Shown one piece after another: positions 40,739 to 48,653 of a stretch of 64,000 bases of DNA. The DNA is from Mycolicibacterium brumae. GTDB taxonomy: Bacteria > Actinomycetota > Actinomycetes > Mycobacteriales > Mycobacteriaceae. The notes under the pieces were generated by a model. It searched no databases. It worked only from the letters and a program-made list of their open reading frames with translations, and was not told the origin of the DNA. The translations under genes and the position numbers were made by a program. How positions within the stretch are numbered: position 1 is the stretch's first letter; every line of letters starts with the position of its first letter. The DNA lies in NCBI RefSeq assembly GCF_025215495.1, contig NZ_CP104302.1:496001-560000 (forward strand). The letters run 5' to 3'.

Positions 40739-42202
40739 GTGTCGTTGGAAGAACACAAGCGTCGCGAACGGGCCCAGGCGATCGGCTTGTTCCGGTATCA
40801 GCTGATCTGCCCTGCCCTGGAGGCGGGGTTGTCGACCAAGCAGCGCGGCCGGCTGGTCCGTGAGATCGCCGAGCGCACCCATGTCGACCCGTTCGGCACC
40901 CGGGTGCAGATCGCACGGGCGACCCTGGACCGCTGGATCCGCCGTTATCGGGCCGGCGGGTTCGAGGCGCTGGTGCCCGAACCGCGCAGGTTGGCCACCC
41001 GCACCGATGTCGGGGTGCTCGAGCTGGCTGCCTCGCTGAAGCGGGAGAACCCCTCGCGCACCGCCGCGCAGGTGGCCCGGATCCTGCGCACCGCGACCGG
41101 GTGGGCACCCTCGGAATCGACGTTGTTGCGCCATTTCCACCGCTGCGAGCTGATGGGCCCGGCCGCCGGTGGCACCGGCGAGGTGTTCGGCCGGTTCGAG
41201 GCCGCTGACCCCAACGAGCTGTGGGTCGGTGACGCTCTGCACGGCCCCCGGGTGGGGGACCGCAAAACCTACCTGTTCGCCTTCCTCGATGACCATTCCC
41301 GGCTGGTGGTCGGGCACCGGTTCGGGTTCGCCGAAGACACCGTGCGCCTGGCCGCCGCCCTCAAACCCGCCCTGGCAGCCCGCGGCGTGCCCGCCTCGGT
41401 CTACGTCGACAACGGATCGGCGTTCGTCGACGCCTGGCTGCTGCGGGCATGCGCCACACTCGGGATCCGGCTGGTGCATTCGGCACCCGGCCGGCCGCAA
41501 GGACGGGGCAAGATCGAACGATTTCTCCGGACTGTGCGGGAGCAATTCCTCGTCGAGGTCACCGACACCAGCGTCGAGGACCTCGCTGCGGCCGGGGTCG
41601 ACCACACCGGCGCGTTATTGGAACTCAACCGGCTGTTCATGGCGTGGGTCGAGACCGAATACCACCGCCGGCCCCATACCGAGACCGGGCAATCCCCACT
41701 GCACCGGTGGGAAACCGGCTGGGACCGGCTCGGCGGACTACCGGCGTTGCCGACGGCGGCGGATCTGACCGAAGCGTTCCTGTGGTCGGAGTTTCGGGTG
41801 GTGACCAAGACCGCCACCGTTTCCCTGCACGCCAACACCTACCGGGTCGATCCCGCCCTGGCCGGGCGTCGCGTCGAGCTGGTGTTCTCCCCATTCGACC
41901 TGGAAACCATCGAGGTCCGCCATGGCGCTCGCAGTTTCGGTGCTGCGGTGCCGCACACCATCACCCGCCATGCCCATCCGAAAGCCCGACCCGAGACCGC
42001 CGAGACTCCACCGGCACCGACGGGGATCGATTACCTGGCGTTGACCGCCGCGGCCCACCACGACCAGCTCCGCGAGGATGAACGCATCGGTTACCACGCC
42101 CTCTACGGAACCGACCCCGACGACGAGCAGGTCGCCCAGCAGCTCTCCATCACCGACCTCGGCTCGGTCAGTGGCGACTTCAAGGACGGGGTGTCAGCGT
42201 GA
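40739..42202 (+). CDS. DDE (rve) transposase, TniA/Mu-like
   Basis: 487 residues from GTG 40739. N-terminal HTHs (residues 20-110). RNase H-like integrase core: first Asp in ELWVGDALHG, second in VYVDNGSAF, Glu in GRGKIERFLRTVREQF. The C-terminus is a Mu-type beta-barrel (KTATVSLHANTYRVDPALAGRRVELVFSPFD). It overlaps the AAA gene by 4 bp. The TniA plus TniB pattern suggests a Tn402/Tn5053-like transposition mode. Confidence 0.9.
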   Translation: MSLEEHKRRERAQAIGLFRYQLICPALEAGLSTKQRGRLVREIAERTHVDPFGTRVQIARATLDRWIRRYRAGGFEALVPEPRRLATRTDVGVLELAASLKRENPSRTAAQVARILRTATGWAPSESTLLRHFHRCELMGPAAGGTGEVFGRFEAADPNELWVGDALHGPRVGDRKTYLFAFLDDHSRLVVGHRFGFAEDTVRLAAALKPALAARGVPASVYVDNGSAFVDAWLLRACATLGIRLVHSAPGRPQGRGKIERFLRTVREQFLVEVTDTSVEDLAAAGVDHTGALLELNRLFMAWVETEYHRRPHTETGQSPLHRWETGWDRLGGLPALPTAADLTEAFLWSEFRVVTKTATVSLHANTYRVDPALAGRRVELVFSPFDLETIEVRHGARSFGAAVPHTITRHAHPKARPETAETPPAPTGIDYLALTAAAHHDQLREDERIGYHALYGTDPDDEQVAQQLSITDLGSVSGDFKDGVSA

Positions 42203-42735
42203 GTATTCAACGGCTGCAATCACATTGGGGTTTCACCCGGATGCCGTTCGGACGTGACCTGGCCCCCTCGATGCTGCACCGCCACACCGGCCACAGCGAA
42301 GCCATCGCCCGGATCGGCTGGTGTGTGGACCAATGCGCCATCGGGGTCATCACCGGCGAAGTCGGCGCCGGTAAAACCGTCGCGATCCGCGCGGCAGCCA
42401 CCTCCCTGGATCCGGCGCGGCACGTCATCATCTACCTGGCCAACCCCACCATCGGGGTGCGCGGCATGCTCACCCACATCGTGGCCACCCTCGGGCACAC
42501 CCCGGCGTTTCACACCGCCCGCCTGGCTCCCCAGGCCGCCGACGCTCTGGCCGCCGAGCACGCCGAACGCGGCCGCAACCCCGTGCTCGTCGTCGACGAG
42601 GCCCACCTGCTCGACAACCATCAACTCGAAGCGATCCGCCTCTTGACTAACCACGACATGGACTCCGGATCCCCGTTCGCCGTCGTGCTCGTCGGGCAAC
42701 CCACCCTGAGGGGCCCGACAAAATTCGGACAGTGA
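42199..42735 (+). pseudogene. TniB/ExeA-type AAA ATPase, 3'-truncated by an IS
   Basis: Starts GTG 42199. Walker A GEVGAGKTVA near residues 53-62, Walker B LVVDEAHLL near 130-138, then FAVVLVGQPTL at 42706, where the IS begins. Only eight IS-derived codons follow (RGPTKFGQ). About a third of the usual protein, including sensor and arginine-finger regions, is missing. It does not resume beyond the IS. The transposon is therefore unlikely to move by itself. Confidence 0.85.
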
Positions 42736-42749
42736 ATTTCTTGGTTTCC

Positions 42750-43634
42750 TTACGCCGCGCTCTCGCGAGCGAACCATTCCGATTCTAGCTCATTGGGTGT
42801 TCGATATCCAATCGCGGAGTGGAGGCGGATTTGATTGTATCGAAGTTCGATGTACCCCGTGATGTCCTTCCGCGCGTGTTCTCGCGTCGGGTATTGGGTA
42901 CGGTAGACCCGTTCATTTTTCAGTGTGCCGTTGAACGACTCGGCCCATGCATTGTCGTAACAAATACCCGTCCGCCCGACAGATCGGAGCACTCCCAGTT
43001 CCTTGGCCACGTTGGCGAATTCTGCGGAAAGATACTGCGCCCCGCGGTCGGAATGAAACACCGTCACTCCAGGGGTGAATTCGGTATTGCGGGCCGCCAT
43101 GCGCAGCGCGTCGGCGACCAGCTCGGTGCGCATATGGTCGGCCATCGCGTAGCCGAGGACCTTCTTCGAGAAGCAGTCGAGCACGGTGGCCAGGTACAGC
43201 CATCCTTCCCAGGTCCGGATGTAGGTGATGTCGCCGACGAGTTTGAGCCCGGGCGCGGTGGCGGTGAAATCCCGAGCCACCCGGTCGGGTAGGTCGCCGG
43301 CATCGCCGGCGATCGTGGTGACCGGGCGGAACGGGCGTGGTTGGCAGGCCACCAGGCCCAGTTCGACCATGATCGAGCGGACCGTCTCGGGGTCGACGAC
43401 GGTGCCCCAGCGGGCCAACTGGGCATGGACACGGCGGTAGCCGTAGGTGCCATCGGAGTGGGTGAACGCGAACTGGACTTCAGCGGCCAGTGCCTCCCGG
43501 CGCAGGGCCCGGTCTGACGGTTCGCGGTCGCGCCAGTCGTAGTAGCCCGAGCGTGACACTCGCGCCCACTGGCACATCGAGCTGATCGGATAGTTGCCTT
43601 CTTCGCCAGCGATGAACGCGTATTTGGCGCTCAC
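42750..43634 (-). CDS. IS3-family transposase OrfB
   Basis: 294 residues. HTH_21 region (SHSDGTYGYRRVHAQL-like), then the integrase core with Asp in VGDITYIRTWEGWLYLATVLDCFSKK, Asp in VFHSDRGAQYLS and Glu in CYDNAWAESFNGTLKNE; C-terminus LRYNQIRLHSAIGYRTPNELE. All DDE residues are present. The GTG start overlaps the orfA stop by 4 bp. Confidence 0.92.
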   Translation of the reverse strand: MSAKYAFIAGEEGNYPISSMCQWARVSRSGYYDWRDREPSDRALRREALAAEVQFAFTHSDGTYGYRRVHAQLARWGTVVDPETVRSIMVELGLVACQPRPFRPVTTIAGDAGDLPDRVARDFTATAPGLKLVGDITYIRTWEGWLYLATVLDCFSKKVLGYAMADHMRTELVADALRMAARNTEFTPGVTVFHSDRGAQYLSAEFANVAKELGVLRSVGRTGICYDNAWAESFNGTLKNERVYRTQYPTREHARKDITGYIELRYNQIRLHSAIGYRTPNELESEWFARESAA

Positions 43635-43921
43635 CGGAACTTCTTCGCGAAGAAGGCCACCGATTTTCCCAGAAATTCATTCTCCATCCGGAGTTCTCGA
43701 ACTTCGCGTTCCAACTCCTTCAGCCGCGCTCGCTCCGGAATCGACAATTCCTGCTCCACCGCGGGGTGGGTCGCGCGATATTTCTTCACCCAGTTCCCCA
43801 ACGTCTGCTCCACGATCCCCAACTGACGCGCCACATCCGCGATCGGCCGGGAAGAGTCGATCACCTCTTTGACCGCCGCCTCCCGAAACTCAGGCGTGTA
43901 CCGTGTATTCTTCTGAGCCAC
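43631..43921 (-). CDS. IS3-family OrfA (HTH, leucine zipper)
   Basis: 96 residues. HTH_Tnp_1 domain: RYTPEFREAAVKEVIDSSRP, then IADVARQLGIVEQTLGNWVKKY, followed by a zipper helix LKELEREVRELRMENEFLGKS. Usual partner of OrfB; a fusion by frameshifting is normal in the family, though no clear slippery run was noted here. Confidence 0.9.
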   Translation of the reverse strand: MAQKNTRYTPEFREAAVKEVIDSSRPIADVARQLGIVEQTLGNWVKKYRATHPAVEQELSIPERARLKELEREVRELRMENEFLGKSVAFFAKKFR

Positions 43922-43986
43922 AACAACTCCATTTCAGTAAACCCCAATCCTACTTTGGGTCCACTGTCCGAGAAACTCCCGGCACC

Positions 43987-44512
43987 TCAGTCCTCAATGC
44001 GCTGCTTGCCCACCGGGCCGTAGCGGGGGTCGATTTCGCCGGAGTCCTCGGCGACGGCCCACGAGTGGATGACGCCCCGCGGCAGTAGCGCTTTGCGTAG
44101 CAGTGGCGCCTCCGACTCGGTGGGGTAGTCCTCGTGTTCGGGTTCCTCTTCGGCGTTGAGGTGGTACAGGTTGCCGTAGAACTCGTCGAAGCCGTGGGCG
44201 GTGGGCAGGTACTTGTTGAGATCGCCGAGGTGGTTTTTGCCGAATTGCCCCGTGGCGTAGCCGAGCGGTTTGAGCAACTCCGCGATGGTCGGGTCTTCGG
44301 CGTGCAGTCCGACGTCGACGCCAGGCATACCGACCTTGCTCATCCCGGTGCGGTAAACACTTTGGCCGGTGATGAACGAAGCACGTCCCGCCGTGCAGCT
44401 CTGTTCGCCGTAGGAGTCGGTGAAAAGCATTCCCTCGGTGGCGATCCGATCGATGTTGGGGGTGGTGTAGCCCATCATCCCGCGGCTGTAGCAGCTCAGG
44501 TTCGAGATGCGC
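43987..44512 (-). pseudogene. Arylsulfatase fragment, truncated at both ends
   Basis: Minus frame carries RISNLSCYSRGMMGYTTPNIDRIA and the formylglycine motif CTAGRA (CxAxR), then KNHLGDLNKYLPTAHGFDEFYG. The N-terminal WGDD strand is missing; before RISNLSC the frame carries unrelated sequence. The 3' end stops at KQRIED, where the TGA is supplied by the inverted repeat of the IS, so the C-terminal half is lost. Not functional. Confidence 0.8.
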
Positions 44513-44679
44513 CGGCACGCATTCACCCAAAAGGGGTGATTGCGGTCGGGCCGGAAGCTTCCGATAATCACGGCCGTGATCAACCACTGCGCCCTGCGTC
44601 GGCGAGATCCCTCCCTGATGCCTTTGTCGCGCTCGCAGACGGGGAGTGCGCCCAGCACGTCGGTCAGTGCCGTCGCGTC

Positions 44680-45195
44680 ATGATCAACCCCGTGCGGGCC
44701 GTGGCCGGGCTGGGGCGCCCCCAGGTCGGTGACGTGGTGGCAGGCCTGGCCAACGGCCTGTTCTCTGTGCCCGGGGGGATGGCTTACGCCAACGTTGGCG
44801 GCTTCAACCCAGTCGCTGGCCTGTATTCCGGCATGGTCAGCACCATTGTGGGCTCGGCACTGAGCCGAACGGTGCTGATGGTCACCACAGTGACCAGCGC
44901 CCTAGCGCTGTCGTCACGCAGCGTTCTCACCGATGCCGGCCTGGATCACACCGATCCGGCGAACGTTGCGGCGTTGGCGATCGTCGTCGGTGCGGTGATG
45001 CTGGTGTTCGGCGCGCTGAAGTTCGGCGCGATTATGGACTTTGTCTCCAACGCGGTGATGACGGGGTTCACTGCTGGCATCGCCGTGCAGATTCTCGCCG
45101 GGGCGATCGGCGATGCGACCGGCTACCGGCCGCACAGCCACAACACGATTGGGCGGTTCGTCGAAGCGCTCGGCCAGCTCCACCAATGGGTGCTG
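44680..45195 (+). pseudogene. SulP-family sulfate permease, N-terminal fragment
   Basis: From ATG 44680 the first 165-170 residues of a SulP transporter: VGDVVAGLANGLFSVPGGMAYANVGGFNPVAGLYSG then several helices to IGRFVEALGQLHQW. Usual length is above 500 residues including a STAS domain. At about 45195 the sequence passes into the SRPBCC gene in a different frame. With the sulfatase fragment it may derive from a sulfate-scavenging locus. Confidence 0.8.
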
Positions 45196-45626
45196 GACAC
45201 ATCGAGCAGACCGAAACGCTCGCCGCGCCTTCGGAGAAGCTGATCGCGGTGATCAGCGATCCGGCCACCTGGGGTGACTGGTTCACCATCCACGAGCGCT
45301 GGATGGAGGAGCCGCCGACGACGCTGACCCGCGGCGCCAAACTCGTCGCGAAGATCTTCATGCTCGGCATGGCGAACAAGATCGACTGGGTTGTCGAGGA
45401 GATCGCCGACGACAGGCTCGTGCTCTCCGGCGCCGGAATGGCCGGGGTGAAGGTGGCCTTCTCCTTCGTCCTGACGCCCAATGGCGAGGGCGCCGACGTC
45501 GCCGTGGCCGGTGACTTCGAGGGCGCGCTGATCAAGGGCGCACTCGGCAAGGCCGTCGAGAGGGACGGCGCCAAGCAGATCCAGGCGTCGCTGAACAAGC
45601 TCGCCGAGCTGGCCGCCGGGGCCTGA
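45186..45626 (+). CDS. SRPBCC-family protein (possibly altered N-terminus)
   Basis: 146 residues. HIEQTETLAAPSEKLIAVISDPATWGDWFTIHERWMEE is a typical polyketide-cyclase/SRPBCC beginning, and the C-terminal helix (AVERDGAKQIQASLNKLAELA) is complete. The ATG 45186 lies at the junction with SulP-derived sequence, so the first few codons may be foreign. Two bases before the MaoC gene; probably binds a hydrophobic ligand. Confidence 0.75.
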   Translation: MGAGHIEQTETLAAPSEKLIAVISDPATWGDWFTIHERWMEEPPTTLTRGAKLVAKIFMLGMANKIDWVVEEIADDRLVLSGAGMAGVKVAFSFVLTPNGEGADVAVAGDFEGALIKGALGKAVERDGAKQIQASLNKLAELAAGA

Positions 45627-45627
45627 G

Positions 45628-46497
45628 ATGGGAGACAGGCACGAATTCGACCGGGAGGGCCTGGGCCTGTGGTCGGACGAGGAACGCTTCGAGGTGACCC
45701 GCGAGCGCCTCGCCGAGTACGCCGCGGCCACCAACGACCCGATTCCTGCGCATCTGGCCGGTGACGTCGGTTCTCCGGTGTTCGCGATCGTGCCGGTGTT
45801 CGACGCGCTGATGGCGCCCGCCGTCGACGTGGTGCCGATGGAGATCTTCGGTCGAATAACCCACGGGGAGAAGGACTTTCACTTCCACCGTCCGATCAGT
45901 CCGGGTGACAAGCTGGTCTCCCGCGGCCGGGTGATCGGCTGGGAGACCAAGTCCACCGGCGCGCTGGTCCACATTCACCTGACCTGCCACGACGAGGTCT
46001 CCGGTGATCTCGTCAACGAGCAGTACCTGTCCGGCTTCTTCCGCGGCGTGGACGCCGGAGAGAAGGTCGGCTACGCGATTCCGGTGATCGCGCCGCACGC
46101 CGAGGTCAAGGGTGCGACGCCGACGGCCACGGCCACGGCCAAGGCCCACGTCGACGACGACCAGACCTTCCGCTACGCCCCGGCGTCCGGCGATCCGGTG
46201 CCGCTGCACCTCGACGACGACTTCGCCAAATCGGCCGGGCTGCCGGGCATCATCGCGCACGGGTTGTGCACCATGGCGATGGCGGGCTGGGGCATCCTCG
46301 CCGAGGTCGCGGATTCCGACGTGGCGCGGGTCAAGCGCCTGGCGGTTCGGTTCTCGAAGTTCGTCTTCCCGGGAGACGACCTGGAGACCCGGATCTGGAT
46401 GGCGGGAACCGCCGACGGCGTCACCACCTACGCGTTCGAGACCATCCGTGGTGAGGATGTGGTGCTGAGCAACGGGATCGCCGAGATCGCCGACTGA
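45628..46497 (+). CDS. MaoC-like double-hotdog dehydratase
   Basis: 289 residues. Two hotdog domains; the C-terminal one carries the hydratase 2 motif YAPASGDPVPLHLDDDFAKSAGLPGIIAHGLCTMAM with Asp and His. It hydrates enoyl-CoA during fatty-acid or sterol side-chain breakdown. Next to an SDR of the partner type (now broken) and an acyl-CoA dehydrogenase, so part of a beta-oxidation set. Confidence 0.88.
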   Translation: MGDRHEFDREGLGLWSDEERFEVTRERLAEYAAATNDPIPAHLAGDVGSPVFAIVPVFDALMAPAVDVVPMEIFGRITHGEKDFHFHRPISPGDKLVSRGRVIGWETKSTGALVHIHLTCHDEVSGDLVNEQYLSGFFRGVDAGEKVGYAIPVIAPHAEVKGATPTATATAKAHVDDDQTFRYAPASGDPVPLHLDDDFAKSAGLPGIIAHGLCTMAMAGWGILAEVADSDVARVKRLAVRFSKFVFPGDDLETRIWMAGTADGVTTYAFETIRGEDVVLSNGIAEIAD

Positions 46498-46507
46498 TCT
46501 GGTTTCA

Positions 46508-46537
46508 CACCGCTGGCACTCGAAAGTGTCAGCGGTG
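46508..46537. terminator. Hairpin between MaoC and SDR genes
   Basis: CACCGCTGGCACT (46508-46520), CGAA tetraloop, AGTGTCAGCGGTG (46525-46537): 13-bp arms with one mismatch. It may end the SRPBCC-MaoC transcript or act as a processing or operator element. No long U run. Confidence 0.55.
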
Positions 46538-46566
46538 CAATAGTTCTCAAATCGAAGGAGTAAGGC

Positions 46567-47193
46567 ATGGGCGCCTTGGAAGGACGCGTTGCCGTCATCA
46601 CCGGCGCGGGTCGCGGCATCGGCCGTGAGCACACGCTGCTGTTCGCCCGTGAAGGCGCCGCCGTGGTGGTCAACGACCTGGGTGGCAGCAACAGCGGTGA
46701 CGGCACGGACATCACCCCCGCGCAGGAGACCGTCGACGACATCGTCTCCGCCGGTGGGCGCGCGGTGGTGAACACCGAGAACATCGCGACCTGGGCGGGG
46801 GCCGAGGGACTGGAAAACCGAGTCGAAGGCGGGCCGCCGGCCCAAAGGCGCCATCGTCAACACGGCGTCGGCGTCAGGGGTGACCGTTCCCAACGCGGGG
46901 CAGTCCAACTACGGCGCCGCGAAGGCCGCAATCGCGGCCCTCACCCTGGTCGCCGCCGATGAGTTGCAGCGCTACGGGGTGCGGGCCAACGCGATCGCCC
47001 CGATCGCCCGCACCCGGCTGACGTTGGCCACGCCCGGCATGGGCGCATTGATGGCCGCCGAGGCTGCCGACGCTGAGGCCGAGGGCAGCTTCGACGCCTT
47101 CAGCCCGGCGAACTGGCCGGCTGGCACGACGTCAAAACCATTGAGACCGAAGAAGACTGGGCGATCGACGACATCGCCGCCCGGCTGCCCTGA
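46567..47193 (+). pseudogene. SDR (3-hydroxyacyl-CoA dehydrogenase type) with two internal deletions
   Basis: Starts normally behind GAAGGAG with VAVITGAGRGIGREHTLLFA and reaches TENIATWAGAEGL. It then jumps near 46810, with a frame change, to KTESKAGRRPKGAIVNTASASG...NYGAAKAAIAAL. A second jump near 47115 joins FDAFSPAN to LAGWHDVKTIETEEDWAIDDIAARLP, ending at a TGA at 47193. The NAG/catalytic-Asn region and a C-terminal block are lost. The remaining segments align well with the family, so the deletions are recent. Confidence 0.8.
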
Positions 47194-47210
47194 CACGGAG
47201 GAGACTGGCC

Positions 47211-48479
47211 ATGTTCGAATGGTCCGAGACCGATGAGATGATCCGCGAGTCCGTTCGCACCTTCATCGACCGGGAGATTCGTCCCAACATCGACGATCTG
47301 GAGCACGGCGATCTGCCGCCGTACGGCATCATGCGCAAACTCTTCAGTGAGTTCGGAATTGACGTGATGCTCGGTGAGCAGGTCGAGAAGATGCTGGCCA
47401 AGCAGCAAGCGAAGGCCGACCGCATCGCCGCCGGCGAGCCCGAGCCCGAGAAGAAGAAGCGCGATGGCAAGTCCGGCGGCGGTCCGTTCGGGGCGCAGGG
47501 CTCCCTAGCCGCGGTTCTGGTCAGCGAATTGGCCGGGGTCAGCCTCGGCAGCGTCGCGGCGGTGGGCGTCAGCCTCGGCCTCGGCGCGGCGACCATCGCC
47601 TCGCGCGGCACCCTGGCACAGAAGCGGCGTTGGCTCAAGGACATCGTCACGCTCGACAAGATCGCCGCCTGGGCGATCACCGAGCCGGACTCCGGTTCGG
47701 ACGCGTTCGGCGGCACGAAGACCTACGTCCGCCGCGACGGTGAGGACTACATCCTCAACGGCCAGAAGACGTTCATCACCAACGGGCCGTACGCGGACCT
47801 GATCGTCGTCTACGCCAAGCTCGACGCGGGCGACCAGGTGGACAAGCGGGACCGCAAGGTGCTGACCTTCGTCCTGGACAAGGGCATGGAGGGCCTGACC
47901 CAGGGCAGGTCGTTCAAAAAGATGGGCATGCATTCCTCGCCCACCGGTGAGCTGTTCTTCGACAACATCCGGCTTTCGCCCGACCGGCTGCTCGGTGAGA
48001 CCGAGCAGCACAAAGGTGGGGATGGCCGGGAGAGCGCCCGGTCGAGCTTCACCACCGAGCGGATCGGATGCGCCATCCTGTCCTTGGGGATCATCAACGA
48101 GTGCCATCGACTGTGCGTGGAATATGCGAAGTCCCGCACATTGTGGGGCCAGGAGATCGCCACGTTCCAGCTGATTCAGCTGAAGCTGGCCGAGATGGAG
48201 ATCGCACGGCTCAACGTGCAGAACATGGTGTTCAACGCGTTGGAGGCGATGGCGGCGGGCAAGACACCATCGCTGGCGGAGGCCTCAGCGATGAAGCTTT
48301 ATTCCACCAAGGCCGCCACCGACGTGGCGATGGAAGCGGTGCAGCTGTTCGGCGGGAACGGCTATATGGACGAGTACCGCGTGGAGCAACTCGCCCGTGA
48401 CGCCAAGTCGCTGATGATCTACGCCGGAAGCAACGAGATCCAGGTGACACACGTGGCCAAGGGGCTGCTCGCGGGCTGA
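47211..48479 (+). CDS. Acyl-CoA dehydrogenase
   Basis: 422 residues from ATG 47211 behind GGAGGAG. ACAD domains intact: AWAITEPDSGSDAFGG, MGMHSSPTGELFFDNIRL, LWGQEIATFQLIQLKLAEME, QLFGGNGYMDEYRVEQLARD and IYAGSNEIQ. A charged insertion (AKQQAKADRIAAGEPEPEKKK) lies near residues 62-90 before the FAD domain. TTERI near the middle could carry the catalytic Glu. It belongs with the MaoC and SDR genes upstream. Confidence 0.9.
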   Translation: MFEWSETDEMIRESVRTFIDREIRPNIDDLEHGDLPPYGIMRKLFSEFGIDVMLGEQVEKMLAKQQAKADRIAAGEPEPEKKKRDGKSGGGPFGAQGSLAAVLVSELAGVSLGSVAAVGVSLGLGAATIASRGTLAQKRRWLKDIVTLDKIAAWAITEPDSGSDAFGGTKTYVRRDGEDYILNGQKTFITNGPYADLIVVYAKLDAGDQVDKRDRKVLTFVLDKGMEGLTQGRSFKKMGMHSSPTGELFFDNIRLSPDRLLGETEQHKGGDGRESARSSFTTERIGCAILSLGIINECHRLCVEYAKSRTLWGQEIATFQLIQLKLAEMEIARLNVQNMVFNALEAMAAGKTPSLAEASAMKLYSTKAATDVAMEAVQLFGGNGYMDEYRVEQLARDAKSLMIYAGSNEIQVTHVAKGLLAG

Positions 48480-48653
48480 ATCTTGAGAAAGTGAGACCCA
48501 GGCTCGCACCGATACGGGGGGAAAGGAACGAGACTGGGCTTCCCTCAGCGTACCGGGCCGGCAATTCGGCCGCCACAGCCGGCGATGCCGCCACTTTGCG
48601 CGACGACGTAGAGGCGGTCGGTTGCGTTCGCGCGCCGGGTCACGCGCACTGGA

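Larger units (their letters stand above)
42707..43989 (-). mobile_element. Complete IS3-family insertion sequence (1283 bp)
   Basis: Ends TGAGGGGCCCGACA... at 42707 and its counterpart TGAGGTGCCGGGAG... inward from 43989. These are 28-bp imperfect inverted repeats (19 of 28 matching) sharing TGAGG, GCC and CGGACAGTG. It encodes orfA and orfB with intact frames. No direct repeat flanks it (ACCC left, GTCC right). A truncated AAA gene is on one side and a truncated sulfatase on the other, so flanking DNA was lost. Confidence 0.85.
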
